From Virgibacillus doumboii (lineage in GTDB: Bacteria; Bacillota; Bacilli; Bacillales; Amphibacillaceae), in assembly GCF_902806455.1 (NCBI RefSeq), contig NZ_CADCWQ010000001.1:930001-994000 (forward strand): a stretch of DNA of 64,000 bases, given 5' to 3'. Under the pieces are notes generated by a model. The model worked only from the letters and a program-made list of their open reading frames with translations, was not told the origin of the DNA and did not search any database. The position numbers were made by a program, and so were the translations under genes. Shown piece after piece: positions 1-8,129 of the stretch (position 1 is the first letter of the stretch; every line of letters starts with the position of its first letter).

Positions 1-818
1 GTACCGGCCACGTGATTGAGTATACAGGAGATGCAATTCGCAACTTGTCCATGGAAGGAAGAATGACTGTGTGCAACATGTCGATTGAAGCCGGGGCCAG
101 AGCTGGTCTGATCAGTCCGGATCAAACAACAGTTGATTTTTTGCGGGGCCGGGCACATGTACCCGGGGGCGATGATTTTGAACAGCTTGCGGATAAATGG
201 CTGGACCTGGCTACAGATGAGGACGCCGTTTATGACCAGACAGTTACGATTAAAGCGTCTGAAGTCGAACCACAAGTATCCTGGGGGACGAATCCGGGAA
301 TGTGTGTCCCTGTAAGTGGTTCCACTCCGTCCTTGGGTGATGCGGAATATAAGGAAGATGTGGAGCGGGCACTTGATTATATGGGATTGGATGAAAATCA
401 GCCGATTACCTCAATTGAAATCGATCATGTTTTTATCGGTTCGTGCACCAATTCACGGTTAGGCGACCTGCAAAAAGCTGCATCAGTTGTTCAAGGAAAA
501 AAAGTGAACCCGAATGTGCGAGCAATTGTCGTTCCAGGTTCATTTTTGGTAAAAATGGAGGCTGAAAAAGCAGGATTGGATCAGGTTTTCAAGGAAGCTG
601 GATTTGAATGGCGGGAAGCTGGCTGCAGTATGTGTCTGGCGATGAATGATGATATTGTTCCCCCTGGTGGAAGGTGTGCGTCGACCTCGAACCGAAATTT
701 TGAAGGACGGCAGGGGAATGGTGCCAGAACCCATCTGGTTAGTCCGGAAATGGCGGCTGCGGCAGCAATTGAGGGACGTTTTGTGGATGTACGTAACTAT
801 GCAGGAATAATGCAATAG
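1..818 (+). CDS. leuC: 3-isopropylmalate dehydratase large subunit, LeuC (5' truncated by window edge)
   Basis: This is the C-terminal ~270 residues of the large, iron-sulfur subunit of isopropylmalate isomerase, which interconverts 2- and 3-isopropylmalate in leucine synthesis. The reading frame is open from base 3, so the gene enters from the left. Visible family signatures are IGSCTNSR and CSMCLAMN, which supply the three cysteines of the 4Fe-4S cluster, and [14 protein letters not shown] near the C-terminus. It ends at TAG 816-818 and leuD follows with a 12-nt gap to its ATG, so the two subunits are co-transcribed and probably translationally coupled. Identification is secure; the N-terminal part cannot be judged. 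Confidence 0.97.
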   Translation, partial: TGHVIEYTGDAIRNLSMEGRMTVCNMSIEAGARAGLISPDQTTVDFLRGRAHVPGGDDFEQLADKWLDLATDEDAVYDQTVTIKASEVEPQVSWGTNPGMCVPVSGSTPSLGDAEYKEDVERALDYMGLDENQPITSIEIDHVFIGSCTNSRLGDLQKAASVVQGKKVNPNVRAIVVPGSFLVKMEAEKAGLDQVFKEAGFEWREAGCSMCLAMNDDIVPPGGRCASTSNRNFEGRQGNGARTHLVSPEMAAAAAIEGRFVDVRNYAGIMQ

Positions 819-830
819 GAGGTGAACGGT

Positions 831-1415
831 ATGGAGGCAATTCGAGAGCATTCAGGAAAGGTATTTCCATTAAATCGTACAAATGTTGATACAGACCAGA
901 TTATACCGAAACAGTTTTTAAAACGGGTTGAACGGACAGGATTTGGACAGTTTCTGTTTTATAATTGGCGGTTTGATGATGATGGCAATAAGCGCCCTGA
1001 TTTTAACCTGAATGATGAAAAATATGCGGATTCTTCCATCTTACTGGGAGGTGAAAATTTCGGCTGCGGGTCATCCCGTGAGCATGCGCCATGGTCCTTA
1101 TTGGATTACGGATTCCGGGTAATTATTGCACCCAGTTTTGCCGATATTTTTTACAATAATGCATTAAAGAATGGGATCATCCCAGTGAGAATGGAAGAAA
1201 CCCAAGTTAATAAATGGATGAAACAAGCGGAGGAATCAGAGATTCTTTTAAAAGTGGATTTGGAGAGTCAGCAAATTATGGATGAGGAAAATTGGGTAGT
1301 CCCATTTACAATTGATAATTACCATAAGGAAAAATTGCTGAATGGCTGGGATGATATCGCCCTTACGTTGCAGTTGGAAGATAAAATTACTGCGTATGAA
1401 AACAAAGGAGTGTGA
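831..1415 (+). CDS. leuD: 3-isopropylmalate dehydratase small subunit, LeuD
   Basis: Small swivel-domain subunit that pairs with LeuC, 194 residues, a normal length for the family. The stretch GENFGCGSSREHAPW is the diagnostic small-subunit motif, and the N-terminal NVDTDQIIPKQFLK segment is also typical. A GTG at 822 is in frame, but the strong site GGAGGTG at 818-824 lies about 6 nt before ATG 831, so 831 is chosen. The next gene's ribosome site (AAAGGAG at 1404-1410) overlaps the end of leuD, which suggests one transcript with the following threonine dehydratase. Confidence 0.97.
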   Translation: MEAIREHSGKVFPLNRTNVDTDQIIPKQFLKRVERTGFGQFLFYNWRFDDDGNKRPDFNLNDEKYADSSILLGGENFGCGSSREHAPWSLLDYGFRVIIAPSFADIFYNNALKNGIIPVRMEETQVNKWMKQAEESEILLKVDLESQQIMDEENWVVPFTIDNYHKEKLLNGWDDIALTLQLEDKITAYENKGV

Positions 1416-1445
1416 GACTTTGGGAATTGCTTAACCGGCGAGACG

Positions 1446-2408
1446 GTGTACAGTGCATGGAAGCGGCTTGAGCCGTTTGTCCATCGTACACCGTTATTAA
1501 CTTCGTCTACCACCAATCAAATGGTCGGGAAAAACGTATATTTTAAAATGGAAAATCAGCAGAAAACAGGTGCATTTAAATTCAGAGGAGCTACGTTTAA
1601 ACTCATGCAGCTGTCTAAAGAACAATTGCGGAACGGCGTGATCACTGCTTCTGCAGGGAACCATGCGCAAGGGGTGGCATATGCCGCCGCAAAATTGGGA
1701 GCATACGCCACCATATTCATGGCAGAAGGGACGCCGCTTGCAAAAATAAATGCTACAAAAGCATATGGTGCAGAGGTCGTCCTTGTTGGCGAGTCGTTTC
1801 AGGAGGCATATGAAGCTTCATTAAAAAGGCAACGAGATACAGGAGCGGCTTACATTCATCCATTTGATGATTACGATGTTATGGCAGGACAGGGTAGCAT
1901 TGCAATGGAAATGCTAAGGCAGGAAGACCGGATGGATACGATTATTGTGCCAATCGGCGGCGGTGGATTAATCAGTGGTATTTCAACAGCAGTAAAACAT
2001 ATCAACCGGTCGATTCGGGTAATTGGTGTGCAGGCAAGCGGAGCAGCTGCAATGCATGAAAGCTTTCATCATAACAAAGTGGAGAATTTGAATTCGGTTC
2101 AAACGATTGCAGAAGGCATTGCAGTGAAACAGCCTGGAAAACGAACACTGCCGATTATTCGAAAATATGTCGATGATATCGTTACTGTTAGTGATGAGGA
2201 GATTGCCTCAGCGATTGTTTATATGCTGGAGCGGAACAAAACATTAATGGAAGGGGCAGGCGCCGCATCGCTGGCTGCATTGTTTAAGTATCATGAAGAA
2301 ATCCCATCAAGGCATTGTGGAATGGTAATCAGTGGGGGTAATTTAGATATCGGGATGTTGCCGATGATTCAAAAATTAGCGGGCAGACTGAATTCCTTTG
2401 CATCTTAG
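1446..2408 (+). CDS. ilvA: Threonine dehydratase (short TdcB-like type), start probably frameshifted
   Basis: PLP-dependent threonine ammonia-lyase making 2-oxobutanoate, the entry to isoleucine synthesis. The PLP lysine lies in GAFKFRGA, the phosphate-binding glycine loop is GGGGLISG, and SAGNHAQG is conserved. The protein ends after the catalytic domain (320 residues), without the C-terminal ACT-like regulatory domain of long IlvA, so it resembles catabolic/TdcB-like forms. The only in-frame start is GTG 1446, which has no ribosome site and starts about 15 residues inside the family N-terminus. A good site (AAAGGAG) serves TTG 1420, but that frame stops at TAA 1432; one extra base near 1431 would join it to this frame. 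Placement after leuCD points to branched-chain synthesis. Confidence 0.85.
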   Translation: MYSAWKRLEPFVHRTPLLTSSTTNQMVGKNVYFKMENQQKTGAFKFRGATFKLMQLSKEQLRNGVITASAGNHAQGVAYAAAKLGAYATIFMAEGTPLAKINATKAYGAEVVLVGESFQEAYEASLKRQRDTGAAYIHPFDDYDVMAGQGSIAMEMLRQEDRMDTIIVPIGGGGLISGISTAVKHINRSIRVIGVQASGAAAMHESFHHNKVENLNSVQTIAEGIAVKQPGKRTLPIIRKYVDDIVTVSDEEIASAIVYMLERNKTLMEGAGAASLAALFKYHEEIPSRHCGMVISGGNLDIGMLPMIQKLAGRLNSFAS

Positions 2409-2415
2409 TAAAATT

Positions 2416-2434
2416 TGGGGAAAGCCCCCCCTTT
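2416..2434 (+). terminator. Probable intrinsic terminator after the leuCD-ilvA unit
   Basis: A short G4/C4 stem with an AAAG loop is followed by extra C and a short T run. It lies 8 nt after the threonine dehydratase stop and before the ribosome site of the aminotransferase. The stem is short, so read-through is likely. Confidence 0.45.
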
Positions 2435-2488
2435 ACAGCCCCGTAAAACATCGTTATGATTAACACCAACTAAAGGGAGGGAAGCAGC

Positions 2489-3661
2489 TTGAGGAGATTT
2501 GAACAATCAGCTATGCTGAAGCGACTGCCTGAGCAGTTTTTTGCCAAGCTGGTGAAAAAAACGCAGGAAATGAAGGAACAGGGTCACGATGTTATCGTCC
2601 TTGGCCAGGGGAACCCGGACCTGCCAACTCCCCAGCACATTGTGAAGGCATTACAGGACGCTGCAGAGAAGCCGATTAACCATAAATATACGCCGTTTCA
2701 GGGCTTTACGTATTTGAAAGAGGCAGTGGCGGAGTTTTACCAAAGAGAATATGGAGTTACGGTGAACCCGGAAACGGAAGTGGCTATCTTATTCGGGGCG
2801 AAAACAGGACTTGTGGAACTGAGTCAGTGTCTATTGAACCCGGGTGATTTGGCATTGCTTCCGGACCCGGGCTATCCGGACTATATGTCGGGTACGGCAA
2901 TGGCTGATGCGGAAAAAGCATTGATGCCACTGCGGGAGGAAAATGGGTTTTTGCCCGATTACAGTGAGCTTGAGAAGGATGAATTGGACCGGGCCAAGCT
3001 GATGTTTTTAAATTATCCGAACAACCCGACTGCGGCAACAGCAAGTCATTCATTTTTTGATAAAACGATTGAGCTTGCTGACAAACATGATATTTGTGTT
3101 GTGCACGATTTTGCCTATGCAACAATCGGTTTTGATGGAGAAAAGCCGATGAGTTTTCTTCAATCGGCCGGTGCAAAAAATGTTGGAATTGAAATTTATA
3201 CTTTATCCAAGTCATACAGTATGGCAGGATGGCGAATAGCGTTTGCGGTAGGAAATCCTTCCGTTATCGAAAGCATCAATCTGGTGCAGGATCACCTTTA
3301 TGTCAGTTTGTTTGGTTCGGTTCAGGAGGCGGCTGCTGCAGCACTGTTAGGTGATCAGACAGCGGCTAATGATCTAGTCGATACATATGCAAGCCGCCGG
3401 GAACGGTTCTTTGCTGCGTTGGACCGGATTGGCTGGAAAGCAGATGCGCCAAAAGGAACCTTCTTTGCATGGCTGCCGGTTCCAGCGGGGTATTCGTCAG
3501 AGGAATTTGCCGATTTACTGTTGGAAAAAGCACATGTTGTCGTCGCCCCGGGAAATGGATTTGGTCCTCAGGGGGAAGGCTATGTTCGGGTCGGCTTGCT
3601 TGAATCAGAAGCACGACTGGAGGAAGCGGTTGACCGGATTGGGAAATTAGGGATATTTTAA
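2489..3661 (+). CDS. PLP-dependent aminotransferase, MtnE-like (methionine/aromatic transaminase)
   Basis: Fold-type I class I/II aminotransferase of 390 residues. Visible signatures are GQGNPDLPTP near the N-terminus, PDPGYPDY, the NYPNNPT substrate/cofactor motif, and YTLSKSYSMAGWRIAF, whose lysine forms the Schiff base. The overall pattern (MLKRLPEQFFAKLVKK, HKYTPFQGF) is closest to Bacillus MtnE (YkrV), which transaminates 2-oxo-4-methylthiobutanoate in methionine salvage. No other salvage genes are next to it, so the substrate is an inference. Start is TTG 2489 with AGGGAGGG at 2474-2481. It ends just before the IS cluster. Confidence 0.85.
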   Translation: MRRFEQSAMLKRLPEQFFAKLVKKTQEMKEQGHDVIVLGQGNPDLPTPQHIVKALQDAAEKPINHKYTPFQGFTYLKEAVAEFYQREYGVTVNPETEVAILFGAKTGLVELSQCLLNPGDLALLPDPGYPDYMSGTAMADAEKALMPLREENGFLPDYSELEKDELDRAKLMFLNYPNNPTAATASHSFFDKTIELADKHDICVVHDFAYATIGFDGEKPMSFLQSAGAKNVGIEIYTLSKSYSMAGWRIAFAVGNPSVIESINLVQDHLYVSLFGSVQEAAAAALLGDQTAANDLVDTYASRRERFFAALDRIGWKADAPKGTFFAWLPVPAGYSSEEFADLLLEKAHVVVAPGNGFGPQGEGYVRVGLLESEARLEEAVDRIGKLGIF

Positions 3662-3806
3662 AATAAGGCTCTTTTTTTGACACAAAAGATATAAAATGCG
3701 CAATAACCCTCGTGTTTGATTACCGTTGGGACAGGGTTTAGTCAAGTCCTTTTTATTGTGTAAATTCCCAAATACAAGTTTACCGCCACATTATAGTATT
3801 TAGTTG

Positions 3807-3854
3807 AATTTGTTTTGGTAGGAAGGGGGTACCCCCTTCCTACCAAAACAAATT
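3807..3854. repeat. 48-bp perfect palindrome inside the IS256-like element
   Basis: Two 24-bp arms meet without a spacer at 3830/3831, with the centre GGGGGTACCCCC and outer bases AATTTGTTTTGG. It lies 20 bp after the transposase stop (minus strand) and inside the left terminal repeat. As RNA it would form a very stable hairpin and could block read-through from outside; as DNA it could extrude a cruciform. Neither strand has a clean U-run, so it is not a standard terminator. Confidence 0.85.
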
Positions 3855-3873
3855 TTCGCGCGCGATTTGTCCC

Positions 3874-5046
3874 CTACTTTTCCCTATAAAAGATTGGCCT
3901 TTTCTTCTGCTCTTCCTCTTCATAATCCATCAATACTGCCCCAATTAATCGAAAAGCTGATTGCGTATTAGGAAATATGCGTATTACTCTTTCTCTTCGT
4001 CTTACCTCTTGGTTTAGGCGTTCAAGGGAATTTGTACTACGAATATGCTTTTGGTACTCCGGTGGTTCGTTTAGATACTGGATGGCGTCATCAAAGCCAT
4101 CCTCCAGGTTGTTAATTACCTTTACCAGTTTAGAATTATCTTGGTTACGATTAATAAACTCATCTTTCAATTTCCTTGCATCCTCAGGCGTTTCTACATC
4201 AAAAATTTGCTTTATTTCTTCTTTTACATCTTGCATACCCTTCTTTGGCAGCTCATCAAAGAGATTCTTTTTAAAATGAACCGTACAGCGCTGCCAAGAT
4301 GTACCGATAAATACTTTCTGGATAGCTCTTTTAAGGCCGGAATGAGCATCTGAAATGATCAGATTTGGTGATTGTAAACCGCGTGCTATTAGTTCCTTTA
4401 AAAATTCCTGCCAGGCTTCAAAGCTTTCCTCATGACTCACTTTCAAACCAAGTACTTCTCTTTTATTCCCTTCGTTTAGCCCAGTAGCTATATAAACCGC
4501 TTTAGACACAACTTTATGATGTTCACGAACTTTAATATACATGGCATCCACGTATACATATCGATAGTATTCTGTGTTTAACGCACGGTTTGCCCACTCA
4601 TTTACAATTGGATCAAGTTTCTCAGTGAGTGAGGATACAAAGGACTTTGAAACATATTCCCCGCACAACTGTTCAACAACGTTTTTAATCTTTCGAGTAG
4701 ACACACCATTTACTACCATTTCAAGCATGGATAACGCAAATGCCTGATCACATCGTCTATATTTTTCAAAAACGGTTGGTGAAAATTCTCCGCTGCGAGT
4801 ACGAGGAACGCGCAACTTAATTTTTCCAATACTCATCATATAATCCCGCTCATAGTAGCCATTACGATAATCATGACGCTCTTCTGAACGTTCATAAGCC
4901 TTTGTATTTAAATACGCATCACGTTCTTTTTCCATATACTCATTCAACACTAAAACAATAGTAGATTTAACGACATTATCGATATTTGAATTCATTATGG
5001 ATTCTTTTAAAAAGTCCATATCTAGGTTAAACTGTAATTGGGTCAT
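3874..5046 (-). CDS. IS256-family transposase
   Basis: Mutator/IS256-type DDE transposase of 390 residues, a normal full length. Features include a YRNGYYER segment near the N-terminus, the first catalytic Asp in VDAMYIKV, the second in ISDAHSGLKRA followed by WQRCTVHFKKN, and the catalytic Glu in RSTNSLERLN. An upstream ATG at 5091 is in frame, but ATG 5046 has AAGGAGGA at the proper distance and is chosen. No internal stops or frameshifts are seen, so it should be active. Confidence 0.95.
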   Translation of the reverse strand: MTQLQFNLDMDFLKESIMNSNIDNVVKSTIVLVLNEYMEKERDAYLNTKAYERSEERHDYRNGYYERDYMMSIGKIKLRVPRTRSGEFSPTVFEKYRRCDQAFALSMLEMVVNGVSTRKIKNVVEQLCGEYVSKSFVSSLTEKLDPIVNEWANRALNTEYYRYVYVDAMYIKVREHHKVVSKAVYIATGLNEGNKREVLGLKVSHEESFEAWQEFLKELIARGLQSPNLIISDAHSGLKRAIQKVFIGTSWQRCTVHFKKNLFDELPKKGMQDVKEEIKQIFDVETPEDARKLKDEFINRNQDNSKLVKVINNLEDGFDDAIQYLNEPPEYQKHIRSTNSLERLNQEVRRRERVIRIFPNTQSAFRLIGAVLMDYEEEEQKKRPIFYREK

Positions 5047-5188
5047 AATTAATTCCTCCTTGTTTTTCGTGGTTGTAAAACATTGTATCATAAGGAATTA
5101 ATTTGGCCCTTTTTCTTTTTACACAATTATATGGGCTTAATCCAGGGTTTTGGTAGTGTTGGTTTAGTGTAGCTATTAGATGACGGAA

Positions 5189-5256
5189 GCGGACATATAT
5201 TCCGCTAATCACTCCAAAATCACTGTTTTAGCAGGATTTGCGGACATATTTTCCGC
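5189..5256. repeat. Palindromic intergenic repeat, two units
   Basis: Two 17-bp dyads, GCGGACATATATTCCGC at 5189-5205 and GCGGACATATTTTCCGC at 5240-5256, about 51 bp apart. Two more units of the same motif occur on the other side of the IS3-like element (6708-6775). They look like copies of a genome-specific palindromic intergenic repeat that the IS has split or joined. Confidence 0.6.
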
Positions 5257-5429
5257 TATTCAGCAAAAATCATGTGAAATCGAGTCGATCTTGGACTTCT
5301 GTCAAGAAAACGGACACATTACTTTGGTTAATCCATAAATTCAAAACAACTACCGCGCTTCGCTTGCTGAGACTTTAGAAATGATAAGTCAAAAACCATG
5401 ACTTATCATTTCTAAAGCCAATTGGTTAA

Positions 5430-6275
5430 TTAAGAGCTAAGTTCCAGTTGTGCTGCTTGGTACTTTCGCTCATATTTATTTGGTGAACAATATCCTAAAG
5501 ATGAATGCTTTCTTCTTTCATTGTAGCGGCTGCCTATGTAATAGTTTACCGCTTTAATTGCTTCTGACCGAGTCTTAAAACGTCTACGATATACCAGTTC
5601 CTTTTTAATCGTTGCGTGAAATGATTCAATGCAAGCATTATCATACGGGTTTCCTGTCCTGCTCATACTTATTTGAATTTTATTTTCTTTTAACACATCG
5701 GTATAATCGTACGAACAATATTGGGAGCCACGATCCGAATGATGAATTAACTTCTCTTCTATGGGCTGCCTGGTGGTGATTGCCATATTCAAAGCCTTTA
5801 AAGGTAATGCGGTTTTCATGTGAGACGCCATACTCCATCCAACAATCTTTCTTGAAAACAAATCCATAATGGTAGATAAATAAAGCCATCCTTCAAGTGT
5901 CCAAATATAAGTGATATCGGAAACCCAGACCCGGTCCGGTTCATCAACATCAAATTTTTGATTTAGAAGATTTGGGTAAACATACATATTATGATTCGAA
6001 TCCGTTGTGACAATATATCTTTCTTTAGGAGTAGCTCTCAGACCCATTTCCCTCATTTTTCGTGCTACCGTTGTTTGAGAGATTGAATATCCCCACTCAT
6101 CTAAATCATCATACACTCTGGGACTACCATAAGATTCTTCACTTTCATAAAACGATTTTTTAATCTTCTGCCTTATGTCCCCGTCTTTAGCTTCTTTATC
6201 CGAAATTTTGTCTTTGGTTTCTAACCAGGTATAATAACCGCTCTTCGAAACGTCTAGTACAGTGCACATTTTCAC
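5430..6275 (-). CDS. IS3-family transposase OrfB (DDE integrase domain)
   Basis: rve-type integrase core with HTH_21-like N-terminus. Catalytic Asp is in WVSDITYI, the second in HHSDRGSQYCS, and the Glu in NACIESFHATIKKE; SRTGNPYDN and the C-terminal YNERRKHSSLGY are typical. ATG 6275 is internal: the same frame continues upstream, encoding RDKYCFILAHRGEYSIVK, so the working protein is almost surely an OrfAB fusion made by -1 frameshifting near the A-rich run at 6336-6340. No stops interrupt it. Confidence 0.93.
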   Translation of the reverse strand: MKMCTVLDVSKSGYYTWLETKDKISDKEAKDGDIRQKIKKSFYESEESYGSPRVYDDLDEWGYSISQTTVARKMREMGLRATPKERYIVTTDSNHNMYVYPNLLNQKFDVDEPDRVWVSDITYIWTLEGWLYLSTIMDLFSRKIVGWSMASHMKTALPLKALNMAITTRQPIEEKLIHHSDRGSQYCSYDYTDVLKENKIQISMSRTGNPYDNACIESFHATIKKELVYRRRFKTRSEAIKAVNYYIGSRYNERRKHSSLGYCSPNKYERKYQAAQLELSS

Positions 6276-6322
6276 AATACTGTATTCACCTCGATGAGCC
6301 AGGATGAAACAGTATTTATCTC

Positions 6323-6676
6323 TTACGCTTGGTTTTTCGTGAAAATGTGCATAGCTTTTTTTAATATTTCGTTTTGCTCCCTCAAATCACGTATTTCTTT
6401 TTCATGCTGTTTTTTAATCTTCTCAAATTCTGCAGGTGTAATATACTGTTCAGGAGCCTTCTCACGCTCTTTTTTCTTTTTATAGTTGGATACCCACTTA
6501 TAAACAGTTGAATCAGATAGATCCATTTCACGAGCTACCTCCCGGGCCACCCTCCCCTCTTCAACTATTAATTTAGAAACATACTCTCTGAATTCCGGTT
6601 CCTTCCATTTCCCCAATATGAACACGTCCTTTTCTTTAATTAAATTATACATGATTAACCATTTTGACGTGTCCAT
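6323..6676 (-). CDS. IS3-family transposase OrfA (helix-turn-helix)
   Basis: Short DNA-binding partner with an HTH (AREMDLSDSTVYKWVSNY) and a C-terminal leucine-zipper-like coiled coil (KIKKQHEKEIRDLREQNEILKKA cut at about 23 residues, residues ~85-107), as in IS3 orfA. The ATG at 6676 sits inside the terminal repeat; TTG 6616, preceded by AAAAGGACG, is an alternative start that gives MGKWKEPEFREYV. It ends 47 nt before the internal ATG of orfB, and orfB is in the -1 frame relative to it. Confidence 0.9.
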   Translation of the reverse strand: MDTSKWLIMYNLIKEKDVFILGKWKEPEFREYVSKLIVEEGRVAREVAREMDLSDSTVYKWVSNYKKKKEREKAPEQYITPAEFEKIKKQHEKEIRDLREQNEILKKAMHIFTKNQA

Positions 6677-6707
6677 TATTTAGACTAACTTTAATCTTTG
6701 GTCAATA

Positions 6708-6775
6708 GCGGAAAATATGTCCGGTTACAGGGTGGAATTCACTTAAATGTTAATAATAACGGAAAATATGTCCGC
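6708..6775. repeat. Palindromic intergenic repeat, two further units
   Basis: Units GCGGAAAATATGTCCGG at 6708-6724 and ACGGAAAATATGTCCGC at 6759-6775 are reverse-complement matches to the units at 5189-5256. They lie just outside the right end of the IS3-like element. Confidence 0.6.
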
Positions 6776-6846
6776 CTGCCCTGATTATTATCTGCCCGAG
6801 GATTGAATGCTCCGTGTGGAGGCTGAGATTGAATACTAACTTTCAT

Positions 6847-6880
6847 TTACTACCTGGTCCTAATTATGCTACATTATAAT
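6847..6880 (+). promoter_or_regulatory. FapR-type operator and -10 box of fabI
   Basis: TTACTACCTGGTCCTAAT at 6847-6864 matches the Bacillus FapR operator (TTAGTACCTRRTCTTAAT) at 16 of 18 positions from memory of the consensus. A TATAAT box follows at 6875-6880, so bound repressor would cover the core promoter. FapR represses fatty-acid synthesis genes, including fabI, until malonyl-CoA rises. Confidence 0.75.
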
Positions 6881-6913
6881 AAGAACATAACCATTCCAAT
6901 CGGAGGTACATAA

Positions 6914-7693
6914 ATGAATTCACTACTGAAAAATAAAAACATTGTCGTGATGGGTGTTGCGAACAACCGCAGTATTGCCTGGGGGATAACAAAGTCACTC
7001 CATAATGCCGGGGCGAACCTTATTTTCACCTACCGCCAGGAACGTTCGAAGCAAAAACTGGAAAAACTCCTCGACAAAAATGAAATCGAAGCAAAACAAA
7101 TCGTTTCGTGTGACGTTGAAAATGATGAGAGCATCGTGAACGCTTTTAAAGAAATCGGCGAAGAAGTTGGTACCATTCACGGTCTTGTTCATTCCGTAGC
7201 GTTTGCCAATCGGGATGAATTGACTGGTGAATATGCAGATACTTCGCGTGATGGCTATCTGCTGGCGCAAAACATTAGCGCATATTCGCTTGTCGCAGTA
7301 ACCCGTGAAGCGAAAAAAATCATGTCCGAGGGTGGCGGCATTGTTACGCAGACATATCTTGGTGCGGAACGAGTTGTGCCGAACTACAATGTAATGGGAG
7401 TTGCTAAAGCGGCACTTGAGGCAAGTGTGCGTTATTTGGCAGAAGATGTTGGCAAGTATGGAATTCGTGTCAATGCGGTATCAGCCGGACCGATTCGTAC
7501 GTTATCTGCTAAAGGTGTTTCCGGCTTTAATGAGAAAATGTCGGTGATCGAGGAAAAAGCACCGCTTCGGAGACAAATTGATCAGGATCAGGTCGGCGAT
7601 GCCACGCTATTTTTACTGAGTGAACTGGCTCGTGGTGTTACCGGCGAAGTCCTGCACGTTGATTCCGGTTTTCATATAGTTGCAGGATCTTAA
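6914..7693 (+). CDS. fabI: Enoyl-[acyl-carrier-protein] reductase (NADH/NADPH), FabI
   Basis: Short-chain-dehydrogenase-type enoyl-ACP reductase of 259 residues, the last step of each fatty-acid elongation cycle. The cofactor loop is GVANNRSIAWGI, typical of FabI. The catalytic Tyr-x6-Lys lies in YNVMGVAKAALE, with the second tyrosine nearby in TQTYLGAERVVPNYN; SAGPIRTLSAKG is the substrate-loop region where triclosan-type inhibitors act. Start ATG 6914 follows CGGAGGTA. It is monocistronic, with its own FapR-like operator before it and a terminator after it. Confidence 0.97.
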   Translation: MNSLLKNKNIVVMGVANNRSIAWGITKSLHNAGANLIFTYRQERSKQKLEKLLDKNEIEAKQIVSCDVENDESIVNAFKEIGEEVGTIHGLVHSVAFANRDELTGEYADTSRDGYLLAQNISAYSLVAVTREAKKIMSEGGGIVTQTYLGAERVVPNYNVMGVAKAALEASVRYLAEDVGKYGIRVNAVSAGPIRTLSAKGVSGFNEKMSVIEEKAPLRRQIDQDQVGDATLFLLSELARGVTGEVLHVDSGFHIVAGS

Positions 7694-7698
7694 TATTG

Positions 7699-7731
7699 GG
7701 CGGGTATCCCGACACGGGGTGCTCGCCTTTT
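7699..7731 (+). terminator. Intrinsic terminator of fabI
   Basis: A 13-bp stem allowing G-U pairs (GGCGGGTATCCCG with CGGGGTGCTCGCC), an ACA loop and TTTT directly after the fabI stop. The remaining bases to 7959 show no gene I can support. Confidence 0.75.
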
Positions 7732-7959
7732 CATTCATCTGCCAAGATTATTCCAACCCCCTACAGATGCATTACGATTTCCTACACACCTTTGCATATA
7801 CTGAAGTATACAAGCATACAATCTCGTTCCTCGTAAAACGACCACTGAATCTCCACCGGTTTTAAAAATAATCCCAATTTCTTATAGTCTAAAAGGATTA
7901 GCAAAAACTTGTACCACAATAATAAACCAAACATTTGTTCGTATTTTTGCCGAAAATTA

Positions 7960-7968
7960 TGCTATACT
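7960..7968 (+). promoter_or_regulatory. Extended -10 promoter for the holin-like toxin gene
   Basis: TGC followed by TATACT, an extended -10 element about 65 nt before the toxin start. No good -35 is seen, which is normal for extended -10 promoters. The 5' leader between them contains an inverted repeat (TTAGGGAATGGGTCGGCTAA region, 7990-8010) that may control access to the ribosome site. Confidence 0.5.
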
Positions 7969-8033
7969 ATCTAGTAGATAATGTTCCTTTAGGGAATGGG
8001 TCGGCTAACCCTTAGTCAAAGGGGGTGAAGCCT

Positions 8034-8129
8034 TTGAACATTTTTGAAGTGCTTATGGTACTGATTGGGTTTGGTACCTTAATGATTGGATTTCTGACGC
8101 TGGTTGTTGAAATGATCAACAGAAAATAG
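8034..8129 (+). CDS. Putative holin-like toxin peptide (type I toxin, Hol-Tox family)
   Basis: A 31-residue peptide beginning MNIFEVLMVLIGFGTL, with one hydrophobic transmembrane segment (residues ~5-27) and a short polar C-terminus ending EMINRK. The FEVLM..IGFGTL pattern is that of the Bacillus/Lactobacillus putative holin-like toxins (TxpA/BsrG-like). Start is TTG 8034 with AAAGGGGGTG at 8017-8026. A terminator stem follows at 8215-8242, and an opposing promoter at 8265-8273 would make an antisense RNA over the 3' end, the usual type I layout. Toxicity is inferred, not shown. Confidence 0.75.
   Translation: MNIFEVLMVLIGFGTLMIGFLTLVVEMINRK

Larger units (their letters stand above)
3740..5142 (-). 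mobile_element. IS256-family insertion sequence, complete, with 8-bp target duplication
   Basis: Element of 1403 bp with one transposase on the minus strand. Imperfect 25-bp terminal inverted repeats lie at 3740-3764 and 5118-5142 and share ATTGTGTAAA at their inner ends, like the ends of IS256 itself. Identical 8-bp flanks CAGGGTTT stand at 3732-3739 and 5143-5150, the duplication size known for this family, so the element is intact and probably a fairly recent arrival. Between the left end and the transposase stop lies a 48-bp perfect palindrome. Confidence 0.92.
5300..6686 (-). mobile_element. IS3-family insertion sequence (IS150-like) with orfA and orfB
   Basis: Two overlapping transposase frames on the minus strand are flanked by imperfect ends: TGTCAAGAAAACGGACAC at 5300-5317, and, read inward on the minus strand, AGTCTAAATAATGGACAC at 6669-6686 (about 13 of 18 positions agree). 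I could not find a convincing 3-4-bp target duplication, so the exact boundaries are uncertain by a few bases. Confidence 0.8.

Noticed and set aside
2409..2488. T-box or SAM riboswitch before the MtnE-like gene
   Set aside because: The gap is only 80 nt and holds just a short G/C stem; no conserved T-box or S-box sequence is seen.
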